Below, one piece after another: positions 44,097-52,206 of a stretch of DNA of 64,000 bases. A program made the position numbers and the translations under genes. Every line of letters begins with the position of its first letter. The stretch's first letter is position 1. The stretch is from contig JBLINQ010000003.1 in assembly GCA_047639315.1 (NCBI GenBank), forward strand, positions 1 to 64,000, in the 5' to 3' direction. This DNA comes from S139-23 sp047639315. Lineage in GTDB: Bacteria; Planctomycetota; GCA-002687715; DRQF01. The notes below the pieces were generated by a model. It did no database searches. It was not told the DNA's origin and worked only from the letters and a program-made list of their open reading frames with translations.

Positions 44097-45698
44097 ATGA
44101 TCGGCACCAAGGTCGGAAAATACTTGATAAGCAAGGAGATCGGCGACGGCGGCCACGCGTTCGTTTTTAAGGGCGAAGGCGATGGGCAAGTTGTTGCGAT
44201 CAAGATGCTCAAGCCAAGTGTTGCCGATGAAGATAATCTCGAGCAGAGATTTGTTCGTGAGGCCCAGGCTCTCAAGCAGCTGAAGCACCCGAGCATTGTC
44301 CAGTTCGGTGATTACCATTTTCAAGACGGTTACCACTTCCTGATTCTTGAATACATGGATCAGGGCTCGGTGGAAGATCTGATCAAGACCATGGGTGCCG
44401 TGGCACCTCGCTACGCGATCCCGATCTTTTACAGTGTCCTCGATGCGATCCAATACAGCCATGACCACGGCTATATTCACCGAGATCTCAAACCGAATAA
44501 CGTTCTCATTAATTCTGAAGGTCAGGCAAAACTCACCGACTTTGGCATCACCAAAGTCGTTGGCGGCAAGAACCTGACACAACAAGGATTTGTGTTGGGC
44601 ACGACGGTTTACATGGCACCCGAATACCTGACACAAGGTATGTGCAATCATCAAACCGACGTCTACGCTCTTGGTGTCACATTCTATGAAATGCTGACCA
44701 GTCGGAAGCCTTTTGAATTCCTTCGGGAAGACGAACCGCTTCGAGACTTCGCTCTTCGTGTGTGCCAAGGAACGGCTACACCGCCGTCTTCCTACCGGCC
44801 GATTCCGGCTCAGCTGGAACGAATCGTCCTCAAGGCACTCGCTCAGAATCCAAAAGAACGATACAAATCCGCCAAGGAATTCCGCAAAGACCTTGCCAAG
44901 CACTTCCCTGAATTTGTGAAGCGCGACATCGTCATCCCGTCGGGACGAGCGATGACTCGTTACGTCAAGATTGACGACTTTGTCACTGATGGTAGTTTCG
45001 GCGGAGCCGGTGGGGCTTCAAAGAATGGTCTGAGTGTCGGCGTTCGAGCAGCGATCGCCATCATTGCATTCTTGGTCATTTTTGGGATGACTTATCAGGC
45101 GCCGGCCTGGTTCCCAAATGAACTGGGAAGCACGGCACAATCCCTCGTATTCAGCGTTGGTGGCGGTGTTGGTTTGCTGGTCGGGCTCATCTTGTTCTTC
45201 ATGTTGCCGCGTTCGCGCTCAATGCAGCCCAGCCTTGCTGGTGGCGGTGCCGCTGCTGCGCCTCGCCAGGAGATAGAAAATTCAGATTCCTCGATTGGTG
45301 CCGAAGAGTCTTCGATCCCAGAGTTCGATATTGAGGATACCATTCCATTTGCTGACAACTTCCACAGCAATAAACCGGCGGCCATGTCAGAGTCGTCCGA
45401 GCTGAATGCGTACTTAGAAGTCATCAGTGGCCCAGACAAGGGCCGGCGGTTTGGCCTACGTCCAGTGAGCCGGATTGGCCGTGATTTGCGTGTTGATATT
45501 CGACCTCATGACCCTGAGATCTCACGTCACCACACAGCCATCACTTTCAACGGGCATGGATTCACAGTCGAAGACCTTGGTTCGACCAATGGTTCTTTCC
45601 TCAATGAAGAACGAATCATCGACAAGGAAGCCTTGCACGATGGCGACATCTTGCGCTGCGGGTCGAGCTCCATGCGCTTCGAATCCCAGAAGAAGTAA
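44097..45698 (+). CDS. Transmembrane Ser/Thr protein kinase with C-terminal FHA domain
   Basis: A 533-aa protein. Residues 1-280 are a complete bacterial Hanks-type kinase: GDGGHAFVFKG loop, catalytic Lys in VVAIKMLKP, YIHRDLKPNNVL, DFGITK, and APEYLTQG at the end of the activation segment. Two membrane helices lie near 312-335 (AIAIIAFLVIFGMTYQ) and 345-372 (VFSVGGGVGLLVGLILFFML). After an acidic linker an FHA domain occupies about 440-530 (SRIGRDLRVDIRPHD, EISRHHTAI, DLGSTNGSFLN). The hairpin topology places both kinase and FHA in the cytosol, so the FHA may recruit phosphorylated substrates or the kinase itself. There is no Shine-Dalgarno; the transcript leader may be very short. Confidence 0.95.
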   Translation: MIGTKVGKYLISKEIGDGGHAFVFKGEGDGQVVAIKMLKPSVADEDNLEQRFVREAQALKQLKHPSIVQFGDYHFQDGYHFLILEYMDQGSVEDLIKTMGAVAPRYAIPIFYSVLDAIQYSHDHGYIHRDLKPNNVLINSEGQAKLTDFGITKVVGGKNLTQQGFVLGTTVYMAPEYLTQGMCNHQTDVYALGVTFYEMLTSRKPFEFLREDEPLRDFALRVCQGTATPPSSYRPIPAQLERIVLKALAQNPKERYKSAKEFRKDLAKHFPEFVKRDIVIPSGRAMTRYVKIDDFVTDGSFGGAGGASKNGLSVGVRAAIAIIAFLVIFGMTYQAPAWFPNELGSTAQSLVFSVGGGVGLLVGLILFFMLPRSRSMQPSLAGGGAAAAPRQEIENSDSSIGAEESSIPEFDIEDTIPFADNFHSNKPAAMSESSELNAYLEVISGPDKGRRFGLRPVSRIGRDLRVDIRPHDPEISRHHTAITFNGHGFTVEDLGSTNGSFLNEERIIDKEALHDGDILRCGSSSMRFESQKK

Positions 45699-45715
45699 CT
45701 CCTTCCCCTGCCGGC

Positions 45716-47299
45716 TCAATAATCCCAAAGCCCATCGATATTGAATTCACGCTGGTAATATTGTGAGTTTCCGTAGCTCACTTCCTTAAGCTCACCCACA
45801 GTCGGAATGGCCCTAAGCCACTGCCAGTCTGCAGTCGTGCTCTTATTCCAGAGCAAGAAAGCCCGCTTGAATTGACCTTTGTGTGGTTGGATGTTGCGCA
45901 GCGTATGACGCATGAATGTCGAGTTTGTAACCTGTGGTACCGTGACAAAGTTTCGGTAGAAGCGAGATGGCGACAAGCTGTCTGAGGTAAAGACGATGTC
46001 GCTGGCCGTGAACTCAACGTTCATATCCTCAGCGGCTCTCTTCTGGTCATGTTGACCCTTCCTGAGTTCTCGATACTCAAGCGCTTCGGCAACACCCAAA
46101 GCCCCAACGACGAGAGCCGCAAGTAAGAGAAGGAGGTCGCCTCGGAGCCTTAGCTGGTCCGCCCCATCTTTCAGCGCTCGCACTCCGACTCCGAAGAAGA
46201 ATGCGAAGCCAGCCAAGCTGACGAGAGGCCAAAACTCGTGCATGGTCGCATGGGTCCGGAAGACCACGCAAGGGAGAAGACCAGCCACGAGTAGCATGAG
46301 CCCTGGTCGCAAAATCTTGGTGCGCAACTCTGCAACCATCACTGCCGCGAGAAGGCCGACGCTCGACAAAACCAAAAACGGAATCGTGAGAGTATACGAA
46401 GCGTTTGTCCTTATGGCAGCCCACCACTCGGCCCATCCGACCTTGGCGATAAAGAGTTCTGTCTCGGTCTCGGGATCACGAATGCCGAGAGCACGAAAGA
46501 GTCCTTCGAGAGTCTCGCTTAGTCGGTCCCAACCACCATCGGCCCACAGCAACCACCCAAACACGAGAGCAAAGGCAAACCCGAATGGTAGCCCGGCTTT
46601 AAGCGCCAATTGCAATTTGGATCGGATCGAGACGCGCGAGAAAACGATGTCCAAGAAAATAGCGGCACAGAGGAAATAACAGAACCAATCAAGGAGCCCG
46701 GCGATGAAGGCTATACCGACAAAGATCCACCACGAGGCGGACGTCTTCTCTCGTCGATACCGAAGCCAAGCCAACACGACTGGCACGAAGAAGGCCAAGC
46801 AGAACATCGGGATGTCGACCATCTTTCCGAACTGGAAAATCATCGGCAGGGAGGCAAACCCAAGAGTGGCTAAGGACCCAACCAATGGCCCCGCGAATCG
46901 CGCCAGTCCGAACCGCAAGATCAGCAAGTTTGCGATCAACGCGAACAGCATCGGGAGCCGAAGAGCCCGCTCATCTTTGCCCAAGAAGCGATAGCAAGGA
47001 TAGATGACGGCATAGATCGTTCCGGGATGATTCGTATAGGGAATAAAGAGGCCTTCACCGCTTGGATGAAATAGGAGCGGGCCTTGCATCCGCGAATCAA
47101 AGTAACCGAACTTGTCGATACCCTTGCAAGCATAGCCATAGTAGGCCCCGCTGTTGACGCCGCAATGAGAGTTGTCCCAGGGCTCGTCGAGCCAGGAGAT
47201 GTGCGAGCCAAGAAGGATCAAGCAGAATAGAACAGTGAATGCGTCGACTAAGCGTTCCAACAAACGTGGAGATTGCCTCGGCGCCTCGTTCGTGCTCAT
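45716..47299 (-). CDS. GT39/ArnT-like membrane glycosyltransferase
   Basis: The ATG at 47299 shares a base with the stop of the upstream FHA gene (TAATG). The 527-aa protein has about ten membrane helices and the general layout of dolichyl-phosphate-mannose or polyprenyl-phosphate-sugar transferases. A first helix (LVDAFTVLFCLILLGSHI) is followed by an acidic outer loop with SWLDEPWDNSHCG and, later, NHPGTIYAVIYPCYRFLGKDERALRLP, as in GT39/GT83 proteins. The C-terminal 120 residues are extracytoplasmic. It probably moves a lipid-linked sugar to a protein or glycan outside the cell. Its coupling to an FHA protein is unusual. Confidence 0.8.
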   Translation of the reverse strand: MSTNEAPRQSPRLLERLVDAFTVLFCLILLGSHISWLDEPWDNSHCGVNSGAYYGYACKGIDKFGYFDSRMQGPLLFHPSGEGLFIPYTNHPGTIYAVIYPCYRFLGKDERALRLPMLFALIANLLILRFGLARFAGPLVGSLATLGFASLPMIFQFGKMVDIPMFCLAFFVPVVLAWLRYRREKTSASWWIFVGIAFIAGLLDWFCYFLCAAIFLDIVFSRVSIRSKLQLALKAGLPFGFAFALVFGWLLWADGGWDRLSETLEGLFRALGIRDPETETELFIAKVGWAEWWAAIRTNASYTLTIPFLVLSSVGLLAAVMVAELRTKILRPGLMLLVAGLLPCVVFRTHATMHEFWPLVSLAGFAFFFGVGVRALKDGADQLRLRGDLLLLLAALVVGALGVAEALEYRELRKGQHDQKRAAEDMNVEFTASDIVFTSDSLSPSRFYRNFVTVPQVTNSTFMRHTLRNIQPHKGQFKRAFLLWNKSTTADWQWLRAIPTVGELKEVSYGNSQYYQREFNIDGLWDY

Positions 47300-47802
47300 T
47301 AGCCCACGAATTTCCAGCTCAAGATTGATGCAATTATGACGAATACAAAGGCGGCACAATAAACCCAGAAATTGGGGCTCACAACACTTTCATCAAGCAA
47401 AGGCATTTGCGTTTCGCGAGACGTTTTTGGTCCGCGCGTTGGTTGGAATTGCTTGATCGCACGGGCAATCCCGTTTTCCGATTTTCCGCCCCCGTGTTCG
47501 GAGAAGCGAAAAAGGAGTCGGGGACCCTGTTGGCCGAGTGAAATCTCATCGCCATCTTGTATTGTGGCGCGCCGGACACCAGTGCCGTTGAGGTAAGTAC
47601 CGTTCAGGCTGCCCATGTCGTAGAGGACAAAGCCATTTTCTTCGAGGCGTATTTCGGCGTGATGAGAAGAGACCGTTGGGTCGAGAAATGGATCAAGTGA
47701 AACATCGTTACTCCGGCCGCGGCCAATAATGAGCGACTCGCGCTCAAAGGATTCCTTGCAACCGCTTTTGCTTCCGGAAACATGGTCGATCATGACTTTC
47801 AT
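47299..47802 (-). CDS. FHA domain protein with C-terminal membrane anchor
   Basis: A 167-aa protein. Residues 1-95 are an FHA domain (SLIIGRGRSNDVSLD, TVSSHHAEIRL, YDMGSLNGTYLNG), complete in its phosphothreonine-binding residues. A basic linker leads to one C-terminal helix (about 145-166, FWVYCAAFVFVIIASILSWKF), so the FHA faces the cytosol. It overlaps the glycosyltransferase gene (TAATG) and likely tethers a phosphorylated partner near it. A promoter lies directly upstream. Confidence 0.92.
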   Translation of the reverse strand: MKVMIDHVSGSKSGCKESFERESLIIGRGRSNDVSLDPFLDPTVSSHHAEIRLEENGFVLYDMGSLNGTYLNGTGVRRATIQDGDEISLGQQGPRLLFRFSEHGGGKSENGIARAIKQFQPTRGPKTSRETQMPLLDESVVSPNFWVYCAAFVFVIIASILSWKFVG

Positions 47803-47821
47803 ACTTGGCCCTCACAATAAC

Positions 47822-47859
47822 AGTACAATATAGTACTCATACGTATTGTTTATAGACAA
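47822..47859 (-). promoter_or_regulatory. Promoter with overlapping inverted repeat for the FHA-glycosyltransferase pair
   Basis: On the minus strand TTGTCT (47859-47854), an 18-nt spacer and TACTAT (47835-47830). An inverted repeat AGTAC-AATATA-GTACT at 47822-47837 overlaps the -10, a likely repressor position. Confidence 0.5.
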
Positions 47860-47877
47860 GAGCTCATGAACTCGGGT

Positions 47878-49950
47878 CTATTCAACTTTTTCTTCGCCAA
47901 TTTGAGCAATAAATTTTGCTTCGGCAATATTCTTCAAGCCATCAAATGCTTTGAAACGTAGTCGAATTCGCCACTCCCCATCCTCGCCGCCTGGCAGCGC
48001 GGTGACCACGCCCTGATTCTTAATGCCTTCCTCGCCTACTTTTAGCGGCGAGGATTGTCCGCCAGGACTGATGAGTTCAATCGAAACTAAGTCAGGTGGG
48101 ACAACTTCTGCAATGTTAAAATCAAATCGGAAGGGGAGCTTCTTGACCACGCCATCTTTAGCATCAATCACAATACGGGCACTGTCACTCACAACTTGAA
48201 TCTGAAACGCACGGCGTGTTTCTTTGCCGTATGAATCGCTCACTTTGATGAATGGATCGGATTCAAGATGGACAGGCATTGACAGGTCAGTCGGTGACTT
48301 GTCCTTGGACTGTGACAGGGCGGTGCAACGTTCGAGCTCTAGTGACTCGAGGTCAATTCCCGACGGGTCTTGGATTCGCAGTCTTGCGTTGGGTGCCTTG
48401 CCCCAAAAAAAAACACGCTCTTCAGCAGGAATCTGGCGATCCTTATACCAAAGCGAAACGGCTGGGCTCTTGCCATCGTTCGGACCGAGCTGGGCAATGA
48501 GATTGAACGTGAGTTTCTTTGTCGTTGTGTTGCCAGCCTTATCTGTGGCCGTAATGCTGATGGCGCCTCCAGCTTCGACCTTCACATCATATTCGTGAAG
48601 CGAAATAAGGGTTTTCTTGCGCGAAACGCGCATCGAGCTTCTTGGCGTTGCTGTTGCTGAAGTTGCTTGAAGCTCGTCGTTGTCTTCGATTTTGATCGAC
48701 CATTTTGAACCGCGTCTGGCATCAACTGGGCTCGCGATTTTGGGGTCGCTCTTCTGAGTGTCGATGACTTGGATCGTTGGAGGCACTTGATCGACGCGAA
48801 TACGCACTTTTCCCAGCGAGAGTTGGCGATCGCCTTGATCAAGCATGATCTCTCCGATCCAAGTGCCATCGTTTCCTAGGTTGACAGCCGTCGCTTTGTG
48901 CCCATTGGACAGGGCCAACATTTTGTATTTTTGGTCTTTGGCATTCAGGAAGATTCTGTGTCCTTGCTCGTTATCTTTGAAAGCCAAGGCGATGTCGACG
49001 AGCGCTGAGCTGCTCCAACCAACCTGGCCGTTTGTGAGATCTTGCTCGCCACACTTGATCGTCTCGATCTTGGGGGCGGGACGGCGCCACTTTCCGAAAG
49101 TGAATTCGAAACGGCTACTGTTTGAAGCCCAGTCTTCGGCGACGACGGCATAGCGAGATGTGCCCGTGGAGCTATCGAAGGTGTGCTGAAAACGAGGATT
49201 CATTTCATTGATGAACTTCGTCTCTTTGCCGCTGCCTTGATCAATGAATGACACCGAACGAACAAGGGTCTCGTCTTGAACAATGACGTCAATCTTCTCG
49301 TCGTGTTTCAAGCCTATTCGGCCGGCTTCGTCGAGTTCCACCAATCCTCGGCCTTCAATAAGGAAGCGGATCTGAGGCGGGCTGTTGTCGCGACGAAGTT
49401 GCACTTCGTAGTCTCGCTTGATGCCATTGCCAAGGACGGCAGAGACTCGGATTTCTTCCGTTGCCGATTCTTTCGCGTCTGGAATCTTGATTTGGACTGA
49501 AGAGTTCTTGTCGTCAAGAGGTGAGCCGTTGATCTCTAATCCACTCAGGATGTTCTTTTCGTTGGCTTTGGATTTCAAAGAGACGAGCAATTTTGTTGCG
49601 GCGGATGAACCAAGGATGAGGCCGCCACCAAGGGAGACCTTACTCAAGGAAATGGAATCATCTGGACCCAAAGACAGCAATAGCGAGTTGTCGAGATGCG
49701 CGCGAGTGATTCGCGAGTGCATGGGGTCGAGTTTGTTCTTTTGCTTCTCTGAAAGAGAGCTCCGGTTTTCGGCCAAGACGTTAAGCCTTGCGATGAGGTC
49801 AGCCTCATTTTCCTTGGCTTTCTCGGCCTCAAAAAGACTCTCAAGCTCACTGGCATTTTGGCTCAGCGAAATGAGTGCCCAACCGCGCTGCCCGACAAGG
49901 AGCATCAACAGAAGTGCAATCACTTTGACGAGGGTGCTACTTTGAGTCAT
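47878..49950 (-). CDS. Large secreted protein with Ig-like beta domains
   Basis: The ATG at 49950 gives a signal peptide (TLVKVIALLLMLLVGQRGWA). The 690-aa product begins with a Glu/Lys helix (ELESLFEAEKAKENEADL) and then is beta-rich, with repeated short units ending in DNxPP or DNNE-like turns (RRDNSPPQIRFLIEGRGL, VDQVPPTIQVIDTQKSD, ISITATDKAGNTTTKKLTF). This is the look of bacterial Ig-like or cadherin-like repeats. No catalytic motif is seen. It is 231 nt downstream of a kinase-pseudokinase gene in the same direction and may be its extracytoplasmic partner. A palindrome lies in its upstream region. Confidence 0.7.
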   Translation of the reverse strand: MTQSSTLVKVIALLLMLLVGQRGWALISLSQNASELESLFEAEKAKENEADLIARLNVLAENRSSLSEKQKNKLDPMHSRITRAHLDNSLLLSLGPDDSISLSKVSLGGGLILGSSAATKLLVSLKSKANEKNILSGLEINGSPLDDKNSSVQIKIPDAKESATEEIRVSAVLGNGIKRDYEVQLRRDNSPPQIRFLIEGRGLVELDEAGRIGLKHDEKIDVIVQDETLVRSVSFIDQGSGKETKFINEMNPRFQHTFDSSTGTSRYAVVAEDWASNSSRFEFTFGKWRRPAPKIETIKCGEQDLTNGQVGWSSSALVDIALAFKDNEQGHRIFLNAKDQKYKMLALSNGHKATAVNLGNDGTWIGEIMLDQGDRQLSLGKVRIRVDQVPPTIQVIDTQKSDPKIASPVDARRGSKWSIKIEDNDELQATSATATPRSSMRVSRKKTLISLHEYDVKVEAGGAISITATDKAGNTTTKKLTFNLIAQLGPNDGKSPAVSLWYKDRQIPAEERVFFWGKAPNARLRIQDPSGIDLESLELERCTALSQSKDKSPTDLSMPVHLESDPFIKVSDSYGKETRRAFQIQVVSDSARIVIDAKDGVVKKLPFRFDFNIAEVVPPDLVSIELISPGGQSSPLKVGEEGIKNQGVVTALPGGEDGEWRIRLRFKAFDGLKNIAEAKFIAQIGEEKVE

Positions 49951-50023
49951 TTCTTCTATCCAGCTTGGCTTCGCTTGGGTTGGTTCGCACCTTGATGCCA
50001 CCACCAACCCCCCCAGAGTAATG

Positions 50024-50042
50024 AGAACTTAACATAAGTTCT
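50024..50042. repeat. 8-bp inverted repeat with 3-nt spacer
   Basis: AGAACTTA-ACA-TAAGTTCT lies 74 nt before the secreted Ig-like gene and 140 nt after the kinase-pseudokinase stop. There is no T-run, so an operator is more likely than a terminator. Confidence 0.6.
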
Positions 50043-50181
50043 TTGCTGTAGGTTGATTAGTAGCGAACATGACGCGAATCTTCGGTAAATTTGGCCACTT
50101 TTACTTGGGATCATCAAAGAGGATGACGTTGAGTTTGCAACCGACAGACCCATCGATTCACGCCGATTGGTTTCGAGGAAA

Positions 50182-52047
50182 CTAATCTTGGCCACGCCTA
50201 AAGATGCGGTCCATCCAATTTCGTCGTTCCGGGCTTTCAGGCCCTTCAATCTCGGCTCCGGCTGATTCTTGTTCTGCCCTATGGTTCTTGCTGAAGCATT
50301 GATTAAAGGCCTCTAAGACTCGGGCGGCACTCTGAGGCCGTTTCTCGGGCTCTTTGTTTAAGAGCCAAACGATGATTTTTGCCAGGTATGGTGGCTCAAG
50401 ATCGGGCTGGAGTTCTAAAACGTCGATTGGGCGCTCATTGACGTGGCGATAAGCCTGGGCCATATCCGATCCTTCGAACGGGCTCTCCGTCGTAATCATG
50501 GCGTAGAGCAAGCAGCCCAAGCTGTAGAGATCGCCGGCGACACTGCTCTCCACCCCCAGGTGAGTTTCTGGGGCGAGCCAGGCAGATTGGGCGCCATGGG
50601 TGATCCGGCAATCGGCAGGACTTAGATTTGGATTTGACCCAACCCCAGCAAGCTTCACCATGTCAAACTCGTCCAGTAGAATACATTCCGGTGTGAGTCG
50701 TCCATGGCAAAGGCCACCCTTGTTGGCCTCAACCAGGGCATCCAAAATGCCCTGACCAATCTGCAAAATTTGCCCGGGCGCTAATGGCTTGCCAGCTTTC
50801 AGGGTTTCCGCCAGCGATGAGCCCTTGACCAATTCTAATGCGGCCCACGAAAAAGTCTTTGTGTCACCCCAGTCATAGATCTCCTGGATATTCTCATGCT
50901 TCAGATTCTTGGCGGCTTCAAAGGCATCCAGATGCATGGTTCGTAGGTTTTGATTGCCACAGAACACTTCGAGGGCAACTTCTTTCCCGGACTCGATGTC
51001 TCTTGCCAGCCAGGTCTCTCGGCCGTCCTCACTATTGGTGAGCCATTCCGTTCGGTAGGCACCAATTTCCATGCGTGGTTCGAGGACTGTTTGCGTGCGG
51101 CCGAGATTGGCGTCGAGACGACTAATTTGCCACTGTGAGAATTCTGTCGATAGATTCTCCCCGGACTCGTGGCGCTTCCTGACGCGGTTGATGCAATCTT
51201 CGAGATCTGCCAAAGAGGGGCGCTCTGCCGGCTCTTTCGCCAAGCAGGCCATAATGAGTTGGCACATCTCTTCTGGCACGCGCCGACTACTATTGTGGGA
51301 TTCGAGCGGTGTTGGTTGTTCCTTGCGGACTCGGGAGACCTCGGCGAAGCTGGAGACCTGAATCGGCACTTCACCAGTCAACATCTCGTAAAGCATGACG
51401 CCCACGGCATAGACATCCATGCCAGGAACCAATTCTCCGCGGGTTTGCTCCGGTGAGACGTATTCAGGTTTGCCTAAGAAGGTCGGCATCTGGGTGACTG
51501 GTTGAGCTTCTTGTTCCAGGGACTTGCCAATACCGAAATCCAGGAAGTAAGCATGCACCTGGCGGTCGTCATCGCGCACGATCAAAATGTTCTCGGGAGA
51601 GAGGTCGCGGTGAAGGATTCCTTCCTTATGAATTCCGGCGAGCCCTTGGACGAGTTCTTTGGCCAAGTGGAGGAATCGGGGCAATGACATACGGCCCGGT
51701 TCGTCATCGATAAGCGATCGCAGGGTGCGTCCAGATAGGTAGTCCATGGCAATCCATGGCTGTTCTGAGGACATATCTGCATCGACGTAATTGACGACCT
51801 GCTTGCAGTTTTTGAGCCGCTCTAAGAGTTTTGCTTCGCGGGCAAAGCGACGCAACTGGCGAGGCACTTCTTCATTGCTGTTCGGCCCGGCAATAGGATC
51901 CCACATCTTGATCGCCACCGGCGCGCCAGTCTTACGATCGAAAGCGCGAAATAACCTGGAGAGACCACCTCCGTTGAGGGGCTCTTTGATTTCGAAACGG
52001 TCATTGATGACGACTTGAGTGTCGCTACTCAGCGGTGATTCTTCCAT
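50182..52047 (-). CDS. Tandem Ser/Thr kinase and pseudokinase
   Basis: A 621-aa cytosolic protein with two Hanks-type kinase folds. The first (about 15-290) is complete: VAIKMWDP, ILHRDLSPENIL, FLDFGIGKS, KPEYVSPEQTRG, though the Gly loop reads GGGLSRLF. The second (about 325-590) has lost catalytic residues: VALEVF where VAIK is expected, LCHGRLTPECILL for HRDxxxxN, and LAGVGSN for DFG, while fold landmarks (SAWLAPETHLG, DLYSLGCLLYAMITTESPFEG) remain. It is thus a pseudokinase, presumably a regulator or scaffold. There is no membrane segment. TATGAT ends 6 nt before the ATG, implying a leaderless message. Confidence 0.92.
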   Translation of the reverse strand: MEESPLSSDTQVVINDRFEIKEPLNGGGLSRLFRAFDRKTGAPVAIKMWDPIAGPNSNEEVPRQLRRFAREAKLLERLKNCKQVVNYVDADMSSEQPWIAMDYLSGRTLRSLIDDEPGRMSLPRFLHLAKELVQGLAGIHKEGILHRDLSPENILIVRDDDRQVHAYFLDFGIGKSLEQEAQPVTQMPTFLGKPEYVSPEQTRGELVPGMDVYAVGVMLYEMLTGEVPIQVSSFAEVSRVRKEQPTPLESHNSSRRVPEEMCQLIMACLAKEPAERPSLADLEDCINRVRKRHESGENLSTEFSQWQISRLDANLGRTQTVLEPRMEIGAYRTEWLTNSEDGRETWLARDIESGKEVALEVFCGNQNLRTMHLDAFEAAKNLKHENIQEIYDWGDTKTFSWAALELVKGSSLAETLKAGKPLAPGQILQIGQGILDALVEANKGGLCHGRLTPECILLDEFDMVKLAGVGSNPNLSPADCRITHGAQSAWLAPETHLGVESSVAGDLYSLGCLLYAMITTESPFEGSDMAQAYRHVNERPIDVLELQPDLEPPYLAKIIVWLLNKEPEKRPQSAARVLEAFNQCFSKNHRAEQESAGAEIEGPESPERRNWMDRIFRRGQD

Positions 52048-52053
52048 GCTGAT

Positions 52054-52059
52054 ATCATA
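52054..52059 (-). promoter_or_regulatory. -10 element 6 nt before the kinase-pseudokinase gene
   Basis: TATGAT on the minus strand ends exactly 6 nt before the ATG at 52047. No Shine-Dalgarno and no good -35 are visible. Part of the recurring leaderless pattern. Confidence 0.5.
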
Positions 52060-52206
52060 GAATAAACAGTCGATCTCTTGCTGCCGTCACAAAAGAAAGC
52101 CCGATTGGTCTAAAATATGCATCCAATGGAATGGAAGGCCGATTTGGCCGAAAAATAGCCAAATGGGCGTTACTTTCCGGTAACCAATAACTTGAGTCAC
52201 ATCTTC

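Noticed and set aside
48400..48420. A-rich run inside the secreted Ig-like gene as a frameshift site
   Set aside because: The frame continues without a stop and no alternative product of interest was seen.
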